Source of the DNA: Thalassovita sp.
GTDB taxonomy: Bacteria > Pseudomonadota > Alphaproteobacteria > Rhodobacterales > Rhodobacteraceae
Assembly: GCA_017792425.1 (NCBI GenBank)
Contig: CP051233.1
Coordinates: forward strand, 1,832,402-1,896,401
Length of the DNA stretch: 64,000 bases
Direction: 5' to 3'
Shown: in pieces, positions 1 through 8,467 of the stretch
Layout of the letters: each line of letters starts with the position of its first letter
Numbering within the stretch: the first letter of the stretch is position 1
Notes under the pieces: model-generated
What the model saw: only the letters and a program-made list of their open reading frames with translations
Told to the model about the DNA's origin: nothing
The model's database searches: none
Program-made: the position numbers and the translations under genes

Positions 1-1
1 A

Positions 2-325
2 TTGGCCGAGCCCCCCAAAGAAAGTGAGACTTTTCGGATTGGGGGACTGGTGGAAGAAGGCAGTCTGGAGCGAGGACAGGGTGAAGTCATCCGTTTCAAC
101 GTGACCGACGGCGGTGCGACGGTGCCGGTGAGCTACAAAGGCGTTCTGCCTGACCTGTTTGCGGAAAACCAGGGCATGATCGGTACCGGAAAATACGTTA
201 ACGGTGTATTCGAAGCGTCTGAAATCCTTGCGAAACACGATGAGGATTACATGCCAAAGGAAGTCGTGGACGCGCTGAAGGAACAGGGTGTTTACCAGGA
301 AACCGCCGAGGACACCAAGGGCTGA
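2..325 (+). CDS. ccmE: Cytochrome c maturation heme chaperone CcmE (5'-truncated by window edge)
   Basis: The 107 visible residues are the periplasmic beta-barrel domain and tail of CcmE, which binds heme covalently and passes it to the CcmF/CcmH heme lyase. The signature KHDEDYMP is present; His79 of this fragment corresponds to the heme-linking histidine, with Tyr83 nearby. A full CcmE has about 150 residues, so the N-terminal membrane anchor and roughly 40 residues lie before the window, and the apparent TTG at base 2 is not a real start. ccmF and ccmH follow on the same strand, separated from ccmE by a terminator and a two-gene lysis cassette. Confidence 0.93.
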   Translation: MAEPPKESETFRIGGLVEEGSLERGQGEVIRFNVTDGGATVPVSYKGVLPDLFAENQGMIGTGKYVNGVFEASEILAKHDEDYMPKEVVDALKEQGVYQETAEDTKG

Positions 326-362
326 TCCCTGCGCCGTTTCCTGTCAAATTGTGAACATCACG

Positions 363-389
363 CGCGGCCCGTTCGGGCCGCGTTTTTTT
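363..389 (+). terminator. Rho-independent terminator after ccmE
   Basis: A perfect 8-bp stem (CGCGGCCC/GGGCCGCG) with a 4-nt loop is followed by seven T. It separates ccm transcription from the lysis cassette, so that cassette probably has its own promoter. Confidence 0.9.
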
Positions 390-445
390 GTCAACTCGTA
401 CGGAAACCACTCCTGTTCTGTACGATTCGCCTGGCGGTCGCAGGG

Positions 446-460
446 TTACCGGCCTGTTAA
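446..460 (+). promoter_or_regulatory. Candidate CtrA-binding site upstream of the endolysin
   Basis: TTACCGGCCTGTTAA matches the alphaproteobacterial CtrA consensus TTAA-N7-TTAA at all but one position, and lies 46 nt before the endolysin ATG. GTA lysis genes are known to depend on the CtrA/GafA circuit in Rhodobacter capsulatus. The region also carries three TCGTAC/GTACGA hexamers (396-401, 420-425 inverted, 490-495), whose meaning is unknown. This is inference from one near-match. Confidence 0.4.
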
Positions 461-506
461 CTTCGCCTCGGCACTCTGGCCTGCGAGTTTCGTACAGGAG
501 GTGCCG

Positions 507-1118
507 ATGCAGACGGTGCGGCAGATCGCCGAAGAAATCCTTGACCGCGAAGGCGGCTTTGTGAACGACCCCGATGATCCGGGCGGGGCCACCAATCACG
601 GGGTGACGGTGCAGACGATGCGACGGCTGGGGCTGGACCTGACCGGCGACGGGCAGGTGGACGAACAGGACGTAAGAACCCTGACCCGGCAACAAGCCGT
701 TAACATTTATCTGCGAGATTACTACGAGCGGCCCCGGATCGGGGCGCTGCCCGGGGTGCTGCGGGCCTCGGTCTTTGACATGTATGTGAACGCGGGGGCA
801 AACGCGGTGAAGATCCTGCAGCGGCTGTTGTGCCAGATGGGGCAGACGCTGGCCGTTGACGGGGTGATCGGGCCGCGCACCATTGCGGCGGCCCATGTGG
901 CGGCGGCGCATGCGCCAGATCACCTCGCCGATGCCTACGGGATCGCGCGTCGGAACTACTATTTCGCGCTGGCAGATGCGCGACCGGCGTCGCGCAAATA
1001 CGCCCGCACCCGCGCCGGCGGCAAGGGCGGCTGGATCACGCGGGCCGAGGCGTTCATCACCCCTCGCTATCACCTGAGTGAAGCGGCTTTCAAGGAAAGG
1101 GTCGCGGCATGGGGCTGA
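507..1118 (+). CDS. Holin-associated N-acetylmuramidase (GH108-type endolysin, GTA lysis)
   Basis: This 203-aa protein starts at an ATG behind AGGAGG. It begins with the glycoside hydrolase 108 pattern: Glu15 lies in REGGFVNDPDDPGGATNHG, the expected catalytic acid and fold signature. A C-terminal peptidoglycan-binding region follows (AVDGVIGPRT, around residues 112-121). It should cut the glycan strands of peptidoglycan. There is no signal peptide, so it needs the holin encoded immediately downstream, whose start overlaps this gene by 10 bp. Family knowledge: such endolysin/holin pairs release gene transfer agent particles in Rhodobacterales. No capsid or tail genes lie nearby, which fits the detached lysis locus of GTAs better than a prophage. 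Confidence 0.85.
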   Translation: MQTVRQIAEEILDREGGFVNDPDDPGGATNHGVTVQTMRRLGLDLTGDGQVDEQDVRTLTRQQAVNIYLRDYYERPRIGALPGVLRASVFDMYVNAGANAVKILQRLLCQMGQTLAVDGVIGPRTIAAAHVAAAHAPDHLADAYGIARRNYYFALADARPASRKYARTRAGGKGGWITRAEAFITPRYHLSEAAFKERVAAWG

Positions 1119-1630
1119 TCGGCTGGATACTGGACCTGCTGTTCGGCGGCGGGCGGAACGTGGTGCGCGACACCGCCGGGGTGTTCCTGGAAAACGCCGA
1201 GGCACGCGCGGGCCGGGCACAGGATTTGCAGCAGGCGGCGCTGGCGCAATTCGGGGCCGAGTTCCTGCAGCCGCGCCGGGGACGGTTCGACAAGGTCGTG
1301 GACGGGCTGAACCGTCTGCCGCGCCCCGCACTGGCCTTTGGCACACTGGGCCTGTTCGTGGCGGCGATGGCGGACCCGGCGTGGTTTTCCGAACGGATGC
1401 GCGGCGTGGCGCTGGTGCCCGATCCGCTGTGGTGGCTGATGGGCGCGATCGTGTCCTTTTACTTTGGCGCGCGCCACCAGGCCAAGGGGCAGGAATTTCA
1501 GGAAAAAATGATCCTGAGCCTCTCCCGCCTGCCGGATTCGGGGGACGGGCCTGACGCGCCGGGTACCGCCCCCGGCCCCAACCCCGCACTGGAAGATTGG
1601 CAGCGCGCGAAAGTGGTGGCGTCCTACTGA
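1109..1630 (+). CDS. 3-TM holin of the gene-transfer-release family
   Basis: A 173-aa protein with a hydrophobic N-terminal helix (residues 2-13), a charged amphipathic stretch (about 20-65), and two clear membrane helices (about 72-89 and 105-121), followed by a polar tail rich in Pro and Gly. This matches the family 'holin of 3TMs, for gene-transfer release', which opens the inner membrane so the endolysin can reach the wall. It overlaps the endolysin by 10 bp, with AAGGAAAGG as ribosome binding site, so the two are translationally coupled. ccmF begins 75 bp later in the same direction. No gene for phage structure is present in the window. Confidence 0.83.
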   Translation: MGLIGWILDLLFGGGRNVVRDTAGVFLENAEARAGRAQDLQQAALAQFGAEFLQPRRGRFDKVVDGLNRLPRPALAFGTLGLFVAAMADPAWFSERMRGVALVPDPLWWLMGAIVSFYFGARHQAKGQEFQEKMILSLSRLPDSGDGPDAPGTAPGPNPALEDWQRAKVVASY

Positions 1631-1705
1631 GGGCGCGACAATGTGAACGGCGGGGTGATCCGAATCCCATTGGCCCGCCCCGCGCGACCGCTTATAAGCG
1701 GGGGC

Positions 1706-3670
1706 ATGATTACAGAGCTTGGCCACTTCGCCCTTATCCTTGCCTTCATGGTCGCCTGCGTGCAGGCGGTCGTTCCCCTTATCGGTGCGCAGCGGCGCTG
1801 GCCCGGCTGGATGGCCGTCGCCGAACCCGCTGCGAACGCGCAGTTCCTGCTGACGGCGTTTTCCTTTGCCGCGCTGACCTATGCGTTCGTGACCTCTGAC
1901 TTTTCCCTGCGGCTGGTGGTGCTGAACTCGCATTCACTGAAGCCGATGCTGTACAAGGTGTCGGGCGTGTGGGGGAACCACGAGGGGTCCATGCTGTTGT
2001 GGGTGCTGATCCTGACCCTGTTCGGTGCAATGGCCGCGTGGTTCGGGGGCGGGCTGCCGCCGACCCTGAAAGCGCGGGTGTTGGCGGTGCAATCGGCGGT
2101 TTCGGTTGCGTTTTTCGGGTTCATCCTGTTCACCTCTAACCCGTTTTTGCGCATGGCCGTGCCGCCGTTCGACGGGCAAGACCTGAACCCGCTGCTGCAA
2201 GACCCCGGCTTGGCCTTCCACCCGCCGTTCCTGTACCTGGGCTATGTCGGGCTGAGCATGGCGTTCAGTTTCGCCGTCGCCGCCCTGATCGAGGGACGCG
2301 TCGACGCCGCCTGGGGCCGCTGGGTGCGGCCCTGGACGCTGGCGGCCTGGATATTCCTGACCATTGGCATCGCGCTGGGTTCCTGGTGGGCCTATTACGA
2401 ACTGGGCTGGGGCGGGTTCTGGTTCTGGGATCCGGTGGAAAACGCCAGCTTCATGCCGTGGCTGATCGCGGCGGCCCTGCTGCATTCCGCCATCGTGGTG
2501 GAAAAGCGCGAAAGCCTGAAAAGCTGGACGATTCTGCTGGCGATCATGGCCTTCGGGTTCAGCCTGATCGGCACGTTCATCGTGCGGTCTGGCGTGATCA
2601 CCAGCGTGCACGCCTTTGCCAATGACCCCGAACGCGGGGTGTTCATCCTGTTCATCCTGGCGGTGTTCATGGGCGGGGCGCTGACCCTGTTCGCGGCGCG
2701 TGCCGGCATCATGGAGGCCAAGGGCATCTTTGGTTTCGTCAGCCGCGAAAGCGGGCTGGTGGTGAACAATATCCTGCTGGCGGTGGCCTGTTTCGTGGTG
2801 TTCACCGGCACGATCTGGCCGCTGGTCGCGGAAATCGCCTTTGGCCGGAAACTGTCGGTCGGGGCGCCGTTCTTCAACATGGCGTTCACGCCGTTCATGC
2901 TGGTGCTGGGGCTGGTGCTGCCGATCGGTGCGATGATGCCGTGGAAGCGGGCGTCGCTGGCCAAGTCATTCCGGCCGTTGATTCCGGCGCTGGTGCTGGC
3001 GCTGGCGCTGGGGGCGCTGGCCTTTGCGATGCAGACGGGCCGGTCCGCACTGGGGCCGGTGGGCGTGTTCCTTGGGGCGTGGCTGATTTCCGGGGCGGCT
3101 GTTGACCTGTGGAGCCGTACCGGCCGCAAGGATCGCCTTGCGCGGCTGACGCGCCTGCCGCGCGCCGACTGGGGCAAGACGGTGGCGCATTCGGGCCTGG
3201 GCATCACAATGCTGGGCATCGCCGGGCTGATGGCTTGGGAGGCAGAGGATATACGCGTTGTCCAGATTGGCGAACCGTGGCAGGTCGCAGGCTATACACT
3301 GGTGCTGACAGAGGTGAACCAGGTGGAAGGGGCCAACTATTTTTCGACCACCGGAACGATGGAACTGTCCAAGGACGGGCGGTATATTTCCAGGCTTTAC
3401 CCGGAAAAACGCCAGTACCCGGTGTCGCGCATGCCCACGACCGAGGCGGCGATCGACAACGGGTTCCTGCGGGACATCTATACCGTGATCGGCGATCCGC
3501 AGGCGGGCGGCGGCTGGGCCGTGCGCGTCTACTATAAACCGCTGGCGAACTGGATCTGGGGCGGGTCGATCCTCATGGCCCTGGGCGGGCTGCTGAGCCT
3601 GTCGGACCGCCGCTATCGCGTCGGCGTGGGGGCGCGCAAAACCGCTGCAATGGGGGTGCCGGCCGAATGA
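1706..3670 (+). CDS. ccmF: Heme lyase subunit CcmF
   Basis: A 654-aa polytopic inner-membrane protein of the CcmF/NrfE family. It attaches heme delivered by CcmE to apocytochrome c at the periplasmic face. The tryptophan-rich heme-handling loop is visible (WGGFWFWDPVENASFMPW, near residues 232-249), as are conserved histidine regions such as GVWGNHEGSMLLW near residue 88. Length is typical. I take the ATG at 1706, which starts MITELGHFALI; an upstream GTG at 1643 would add 21 unlikely residues. The last bases overlap the ccmH start as ATGA, so ccmF and ccmH are translationally coupled. Confidence 0.96.
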   Translation: MITELGHFALILAFMVACVQAVVPLIGAQRRWPGWMAVAEPAANAQFLLTAFSFAALTYAFVTSDFSLRLVVLNSHSLKPMLYKVSGVWGNHEGSMLLWVLILTLFGAMAAWFGGGLPPTLKARVLAVQSAVSVAFFGFILFTSNPFLRMAVPPFDGQDLNPLLQDPGLAFHPPFLYLGYVGLSMAFSFAVAALIEGRVDAAWGRWVRPWTLAAWIFLTIGIALGSWWAYYELGWGGFWFWDPVENASFMPWLIAAALLHSAIVVEKRESLKSWTILLAIMAFGFSLIGTFIVRSGVITSVHAFANDPERGVFILFILAVFMGGALTLFAARAGIMEAKGIFGFVSRESGLVVNNILLAVACFVVFTGTIWPLVAEIAFGRKLSVGAPFFNMAFTPFMLVLGLVLPIGAMMPWKRASLAKSFRPLIPALVLALALGALAFAMQTGRSALGPVGVFLGAWLISGAAVDLWSRTGRKDRLARLTRLPRADWGKTVAHSGLGITMLGIAGLMAWEAEDIRVVQIGEPWQVAGYTLVLTEVNQVEGANYFSTTGTMELSKDGRYISRLYPEKRQYPVSRMPTTEAAIDNGFLRDIYTVIGDPQAGGGWAVRVYYKPLANWIWGGSILMALGGLLSLSDRRYRVGVGARKTAAMGVPAE

Positions 3671-4122
3671 AACGCCTGATCCTTGCCCTGACGTTGCTGC
3701 TGCCGCTGCAGGCCCAGGCGGTGCAGCCTGACGAAATCCTGGATGATCCTGTGCTGGAAGAACGCGCGCGTGAGATTTCCAAGGACTTGCGCTGTCTTGT
3801 CTGCCGCAACGAGAGCATCGACGATTCGAACGCCGAACTGGCACGTGATCTGCGCCTGCTGGTGCGCGAACGGCTGGTGGCCGGGGACAGCAACGACGAG
3901 GTGGTGGATTTCGTCGTTGACCGCTACGGCGAATACGTGCTGCTGAAACCGCTGACCGGCGGCGCCAACTGGCTGCTGTGGGGGGCGGGGCCGCTGATGC
4001 TGATCTTTGCGGGTGCAATGGGTGTGGCCTATCTGCGCAAACGGCAAAAGGGGGTAGAGGCCCCGGTTGAGACGCTGAGCGAGGACGAGCGCCAGCGGCT
4101 GAAGGAAATCATGGACGAGTGA
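3667..4122 (+). CDS. ccmH: Cytochrome c biogenesis thiol-reductase CcmH (CcmL/CycL type)
   Basis: This 151-aa protein has an N-terminal signal peptide (residues 1-18), a periplasmic helical domain with the redox motif RCLVCRN (Cys43, Cys46), and one C-terminal membrane helix (about 103-122). It reduces the CXXCH cysteines of apocytochrome c and forms the heme lyase with CcmF. Its start overlaps the ccmF stop (ATGA). This is the short CcmH without the TPR (CcmI) domain, which must be encoded elsewhere. Confidence 0.94.
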   Translation: MKRLILALTLLLPLQAQAVQPDEILDDPVLEERAREISKDLRCLVCRNESIDDSNAELARDLRLLVRERLVAGDSNDEVVDFVVDRYGEYVLLKPLTGGANWLLWGAGPLMLIFAGAMGVAYLRKRQKGVEAPVETLSEDERQRLKEIMDE

Positions 4123-4142
4123 CGCGCGGTTTTTCTTTTCCC

Positions 4143-4159
4143 TGACCGCGCGGTCGGTT
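4143..4159 (+). promoter_or_regulatory. Palindromic operator shared with paaA (putative PaaR-type TetR site)
   Basis: TGACCGCGCGGTCGGTT contains the perfect 12-bp palindrome GACCGCGCGGTC and abuts TTATAAGG, which looks like a -10 region; the PaaG-like start codon is 30 nt further on. The same 17 bases, with only the two central positions changed, occur before paaA at 37570-37586. Such short ACCG/CGGT palindromes suit a TetR-family repressor; the name PaaR is inference, since no TetR gene is in the window. Confidence 0.6.
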
Positions 4160-4189
4160 ATAAGGGGGCAAACCGAATGGGAGGCCCCG

Positions 4190-4966
4190 ATGGACTATCA
4201 GACGATCACGCTAGAGATCAGCGACGGCGTCGCCGTTCTGACCCTGAACCGCGCGGACAAGATGAACGCGCTGACCACCCAGATGCGGGCCGAGGTGGCC
4301 CATGCGGCGCGCGACGCGGGCGCCAGGGCGCGGGTGCTGGTGATCACCGGGGCCGGGCGCGCCTTCTGTTCGGGGCAAGACCTGAGCGACCGCGCTAATG
4401 CGGGCAACCTGGACCTGGAGCGCACCCTGCGTGACGAATATGCGCCGATGCTGCGGGCGATCTATGATTGCCCGATCCCGACCATCGCCGCCGTCAACGG
4501 GGCCGCAGCCGGGGCAGGGGCCAATATCGCGCTGGCGGCGGATGTGGTGATCGCCACCGAAAGCGCCTATTTCCTGCAGGCATTCACCCGGATCGGCCTG
4601 ATCCCGGACGCGGGCGGCACCTATTGGATGACCCGCAACATGGGCAGCGCCAAGGCGATGGGTGCAGCCCTGTTCGCCGACAAGATCAGCGCGAAACAGG
4701 CGGATGAATGGGGCCTGATCTGGGAAGCGGTGGCGGATGACGCGTTCGAGGCGACGTGGAAAGCCCGCGCCGCGCATCTGGCTGGTGGCCCGACGCTGGC
4801 CTACAAGCATGTGAAGCAGGCAATCCGCGGCAGTTGGGACAACGGGCTGGAGGATCAACTGTCCGTCGAGGGGCGCAGCCAGGGCATCTGCGGGCAAAGC
4901 CGCGACTTCAAAGAGGGCGTTCTGGCCTTTCTGGAAAAACGTAAACCGCATTACGAGGGGCGCTGA
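4190..4966 (+). CDS. Crotonase family, PaaG-like 2-(1,2-epoxy-1,2-dihydrophenyl)acetyl-CoA isomerase
   Basis: A 258-aa enoyl-CoA hydratase/isomerase. The crotonase oxyanion-hole regions are visible: AFCSGQDL (about 63-70) and NGAAAGAGANIALAAD (about 102-117), followed by IGLIPDAGGTYWM (about 137-149). The QDL and PDAGGT variants resemble PaaG, which converts the ring epoxide made by PaaABCE into an oxepin-CoA. The gene lies far from paaABCDE (32.9-37.4 kb) but shares its upstream palindrome, which supports a phenylacetate role. It starts at ATG behind GGGAGG. A generic enoyl-CoA hydratase for fatty acid oxidation remains possible. Confidence 0.78.
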   Translation: MDYQTITLEISDGVAVLTLNRADKMNALTTQMRAEVAHAARDAGARARVLVITGAGRAFCSGQDLSDRANAGNLDLERTLRDEYAPMLRAIYDCPIPTIAAVNGAAAGAGANIALAADVVIATESAYFLQAFTRIGLIPDAGGTYWMTRNMGSAKAMGAALFADKISAKQADEWGLIWEAVADDAFEATWKARAAHLAGGPTLAYKHVKQAIRGSWDNGLEDQLSVEGRSQGICGQSRDFKEGVLAFLEKRKPHYEGR

Positions 4967-4983
4967 ACGCGTCCCTTTCAGCG

Positions 4984-5405
4984 TCAGAGCGTGACCGGCA
5001 GCAGTTGAACGTCGCAGGCGAAGAACGGGCCGCCGTCTCCCTGCACGCGGGCCACAAGCTGACCGTCGGCAAAGACAAGGTGGCTGTCGGCCTCTGCGCC
5101 CAACGTGATGCGCGGGACACCGTTCGCGGCGTTGTAGCGTGCCACCAGAACGTCATCTTCCTCGTCGAAATCGGTGATCGCGGCGGCCTGATCCGTGCCG
5201 CGCACCCATTCGCCGATCTGGAACATGTCCTCGCCCGCGCTGCCCTGATAGCCGGTAATCAGGCTGCCTGTGCGTTGCCGGTCAGCACTTCTTCGGCGTC
5301 TGTGCCGTCAGCCCGCGCGTCGTCAGTATCGTCCTCGGAATCGGAACCGCCGTCGAACGCCACCAATAGCGCGCCCATCATCAAGCCGAAAACGGCAAAA
5401 ATCAT
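4984..5405 (-). pseudogene. Frameshifted short protein: membrane segment plus RTX-type C-terminal domain remnant
   Basis: Two pieces in different frames appear to be one gene. The head (ATG at 5405, stop at 5259-5261) encodes 48 aa: a hydrophobic helix MIFAVFGLMMGALLVAF, an acidic Asp/Glu/Ser linker, then EEVLTGN. One frame away, the tail continues as GSLITGYQGSAGEDMFQIGEW and runs to 4984, ending with a beta-rich acidic domain. The joined LTG...LITG...GEDMFQIGEW pattern resembles Rhodobacteraceae calcium-binding proteins in which RTX repeats precede a C-terminal domain. The break falls at about 5260-5280. It may be true decay, a sequencing error, or two small genes; an internal ATG at 5226 could express the tail alone. 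Confidence 0.5.
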
Positions 5406-5542
5406 GAAAGAATCCCCCGGAATCAATCTGTTCCGACAATAGTTTGGCCGAGGTTCCTATCAATAAGTTTATTAAATCAATGTGTTATGGTTTCGTTTTC
5501 GAACGTGCCCCCGAGTAATCCCCGGTGTGTGACGCTATTTCG

Positions 5543-5572
5543 GAAACAAAAACGCCGCCCCGAAGGGCGGCG
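5543..5572 (-). terminator. Rho-independent terminator of gltA
   Basis: On the minus strand, CGCCGCCC-TTCG-GGGCGGCG forms a perfect 8-bp stem followed by TTTTTGTTT, 23 bp after the gltA stop codon. Confidence 0.93.
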
Positions 5573-5595
5573 TTCCGTTAGAGCTGCCGATTTGA

Positions 5596-6891
5596 TCAGC
5601 GGTTTTCGACATCCACGTAGTTGCGTTCGGTGCTGCCCAGGTACAGCTGGCGCGGACGGCCGATTTTCATCTGCGGGTCGGCGAACTGTTCTTTCCACTG
5701 GGAAATCCAGCCGACGGTACGCGACAGCGCAAAGATCGGCGTGAACATGGAGGTCGGGAAGCCCATCGCCTCAAGGATGATGCCCGAGTAGAAATCGACG
5801 TTCGGGAACAGTTTCTTCTCGATGAAGTAGGGGTCGTTCAGGGCGATGTGTTCCAGTTCCTTGGCAACCTGCAGCAGCGGGTTGTCCTCGACGCCCAGCA
5901 GTTCCAGCACCTCGTCGGCGGACTGTTTCATCACGGTCGCGCGCGGGTCCATGTTCTTGTAGACGCGGTGGCCGAAGCCCATCAGGCGGAACGGATCGTT
6001 CTTGTCCTTGGCGCGCGCGATGTATTCGGGGATGCGATCAACGGTGCCGATTTCCTTCAGCATCTCCAGGCAGGCCTGGTTGGCGCCACCGTGGGCCGGA
6101 CCCCACAGGCAGGCGATGCCGGCGGCGATACAGGCAAACGGGTTTGCACCCGAGGACGAGGCCAGGCGCACCGTCGAGGTCGAGGCGTTTTGTTCGTGGT
6201 CGGCGTGCAGGGTAAAGATGCGGTCCATCGCGCGGCTGAGGATCGGATCGACGTGATATTCCTCTGCCGGGACGGCAAAGCACATGTGCAGGAAGTTCGC
6301 TGCGTAATCCAGATCGTTGCGCGGGTACACGAAGGGCTGGCCGATCGAGTATTTGTAGGCCCAGGCCGCGATGGTCGGCATCTTGGCGATCAGGCGATGC
6401 GCGGCGACTTCGCGTTGTTTCTGGTCGTTGACGTCGGTGCTGTCGTGATAGAAGGCCGACATCGCGCCGACGACGCCCACCATGGTGGCCATCGGGTGCG
6501 CGTCGCGACGGAACCCACGGAAGAAGTATTGCATCTGCTCATGCAGCATCGTGTGACGGGTGATCGTGGTCTCGAACCTCTCCAGCTCTGCCGCGGTCGG
6601 CAGTTCGCCGTACATCAGCAGGTAGCAGACTTCGAGGTAGTGCGACTGCGAGGCCAGTTGATCAATCGGGTAACCGCGGTGCAGCAGGATGCCTTCGTCA
6701 CCGTCGATATAGGTGATGGTGGAATCGCAGGATGCAGTCGAGGTGAAGCCCGGATCGTAGGTGAACACATGACCCTGCGCATAGAGCTTGCGGATGTCGA
6801 TAACCTCGGGGCCGACCGACGGGGTCAGGATGGGCAGTTCAATGCTCTTGTCGTCGAAACTCAGCGTGGCTTTTCTGGTGCTTTCAGTCAT
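5596..6891 (-). CDS. gltA: Citrate synthase
   Basis: A 431-aa type II (hexameric, NADH-sensitive type) citrate synthase that condenses acetyl-CoA and oxaloacetate at the entry to the TCA cycle. Active-site motifs are visible: GPAHGGANQACLEML with the first catalytic histidine, GFGHRVYK with the second, and the aspartate in PNVDFYSG. I take the ATG at 6891 (MTESTRKATL) behind AAGGGAA; the frame is open 19 codons further upstream but those residues are not family-like. gltX lies upstream in the same direction, 96 bp away, and a terminator follows. Confidence 0.97.
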   Translation of the reverse strand: MTESTRKATLSFDDKSIELPILTPSVGPEVIDIRKLYAQGHVFTYDPGFTSTASCDSTITYIDGDEGILLHRGYPIDQLASQSHYLEVCYLLMYGELPTAAELERFETTITRHTMLHEQMQYFFRGFRRDAHPMATMVGVVGAMSAFYHDSTDVNDQKQREVAAHRLIAKMPTIAAWAYKYSIGQPFVYPRNDLDYAANFLHMCFAVPAEEYHVDPILSRAMDRIFTLHADHEQNASTSTVRLASSSGANPFACIAAGIACLWGPAHGGANQACLEMLKEIGTVDRIPEYIARAKDKNDPFRLMGFGHRVYKNMDPRATVMKQSADEVLELLGVEDNPLLQVAKELEHIALNDPYFIEKKLFPNVDFYSGIILEAMGFPTSMFTPIFALSRTVGWISQWKEQFADPQMKIGRPRQLYLGSTERNYVDVENR

Positions 6892-6987
6892 GGTGTTCCC
6901 TTCATCACTGGCCTCATGCGCGGACCGCACGGGCTTTATTATTCCCAAGAGCCTTACAGGTTCATGAACGGTCTGCGCCGTTTCCCG

Positions 6988-8388
6988 TCAGGCCGCTGCA
7001 TCGGTCAGCCGGGCGATGGTTTCATCCCGTCCAAGGACCAGCATCATGTCAAAAACGCTAGGGGTTACACTACGCCCGGCCAATGCGGCTCTCAAGGGGC
7101 CGGCGAGCTTGCCGAACTTGATTCCCTGCGCTTCTGCGAACTGGTTGGCTGCCGCCTCCAGATCGTTCCGCGACCAGCTAGCATTTTGCAGATGCGGCGT
7201 CAATTCTTTCAGTATACCACGGGATACATCATCCAGGTTCTTCGCGGCCTTCTCGTCCGGCTGGATGGGGCGATCCGCCAGTGCAAATTCAGCCTTTTCA
7301 AGGAGTTGTGGAAAGGTTTTCGCCCCTGTTTTCAGAAATTCCAGCGCCGCCTGCAACCGCGACAATTTGGTTCCTTCCAACGCCGGGCTTCCGGTTGCGG
7401 CCAGGAAATCCTGCAGTTCTTGCAGCAGCGCGGCATCGTCGGTGGCGGACAGGTGCTGACCGCAGATGTTTTCCAGCTTCTTGAAGTCCAGACGGGCAGG
7501 CGATTTGCCGATTCCCGGCAGGTCGAACCATGTGCGTGCCTGCGCATCGGTAAAGAATTCGTCGTCGCCGTGGCTCCAGCCCAGACGGGCCAGGTAGTTG
7601 CGCATTCCAGCAGCGGGATAGCCCATCGCCTGGTATTCCTCGACCCCCAGCGCGCCATGACGTTTGGACAGTTTTTTTCCGTCCGGGCCGTGGATCAGCG
7701 GGATATGCGCCCAGACGGGAATATCCCAGCCCATCGCCTGATAGATCATCATCTGCCGCGCGGCGTTGTTCAGGTGGTCATCGCCCCGGATCACGTGTGT
7801 CACGCCCATATCGTGATCATCGACCACCACCGCCAGCATATAGACCGGCGTGCCATCGCTGCGCAGCAGGATCATGTCGTCGAGCTGATCGTTGCGGATG
7901 GTCACGTCGCCCTGCACCTGATCCCGGATCACGGTCGCACCATCCTGCGGGGCCTTGATGCGGATCACGTAAGGCGCGTCCGGGTGGGTGGCCGGATCGG
8001 CGTCACGCCATGGGCTGCGGAACAGGGTCGAGCGTTTTTCGGCCTGCGCCGCCTCTCGGAACGCCTGGATTTCGTCCTGCGTGGAAAAGCATTTGTACGC
8101 CTTGCCCTGGGCCAGCAGATCGTGGGCCACCTGTGCGTGGCGATCGGCGCGTTCGAACTGGCTGATGGGCTCGCCGTCCCAGTCCAACCCCAGCCAGTCC
8201 AGCCCTTTCAGGATGGCGGCGGTCGCCTCGGGGGTGGACCGTTCGCGGTCGGTGTCCTCGATCCGCAGTAGGAACTTGCCGCCGCGCCCACGGGCGTACA
8301 GCCAGTTGAACAGCGCGGTGCGGGCGCCGCCGATATGCAGATAGCCGGTGGGTGAGGGGGCGAAACGGGTCACGATTGCAGAGGACAT
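6988..8388 (-). CDS. gltX: Glutamyl-tRNA synthetase
   Basis: This 466-aa class I aminoacyl-tRNA synthetase charges tRNA-Glu, and in many alphaproteobacteria also tRNA-Gln as a first step to Gln-tRNA. The HIGH-type motif is in FAPSPTGYLHIGG (residues 9-21), and the KMSKS-type loop reads KKLSKRHG after the zinc-free connective domain. Length is typical. Alphaproteobacteria often have two gltX copies; the window alone cannot say whether this one has narrowed specificity. It diverges from comEC and probably shares a transcript with gltA. Confidence 0.95.
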   Translation of the reverse strand: MSSAIVTRFAPSPTGYLHIGGARTALFNWLYARGRGGKFLLRIEDTDRERSTPEATAAILKGLDWLGLDWDGEPISQFERADRHAQVAHDLLAQGKAYKCFSTQDEIQAFREAAQAEKRSTLFRSPWRDADPATHPDAPYVIRIKAPQDGATVIRDQVQGDVTIRNDQLDDMILLRSDGTPVYMLAVVVDDHDMGVTHVIRGDDHLNNAARQMMIYQAMGWDIPVWAHIPLIHGPDGKKLSKRHGALGVEEYQAMGYPAAGMRNYLARLGWSHGDDEFFTDAQARTWFDLPGIGKSPARLDFKKLENICGQHLSATDDAALLQELQDFLAATGSPALEGTKLSRLQAALEFLKTGAKTFPQLLEKAEFALADRPIQPDEKAAKNLDDVSRGILKELTPHLQNASWSRNDLEAAANQFAEAQGIKFGKLAGPLRAALAGRSVTPSVFDMMLVLGRDETIARLTDAAA

Positions 8389-8467
8389 GCGCGAATTAAC
8401 CTTTCGGTAACCATGTGGGGGTTAGCGTTAGCGCCTGTCTAGCGATCCACCGGTACAAGGACAAGGC

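Noticed and set aside
507..1630. Prophage remnant
   Set aside because: Only lysis genes are present, well coupled and intact, with no integrase, capsid or tail genes. The pair matches the detached GTA lysis locus.
198..1670. 490-codon open frame on the minus strand across ccmE, endolysin and holin
   Set aside because: It is antisense to three recognisable genes, is rich in Arg and Pro as expected for a shadow frame in high-GC DNA, and has no family motifs.
5848..8271. 807-codon plus-strand frame opposite gltA and gltX
   Set aside because: Shadow of two highly conserved minus-strand genes; no motifs or ribosome site.
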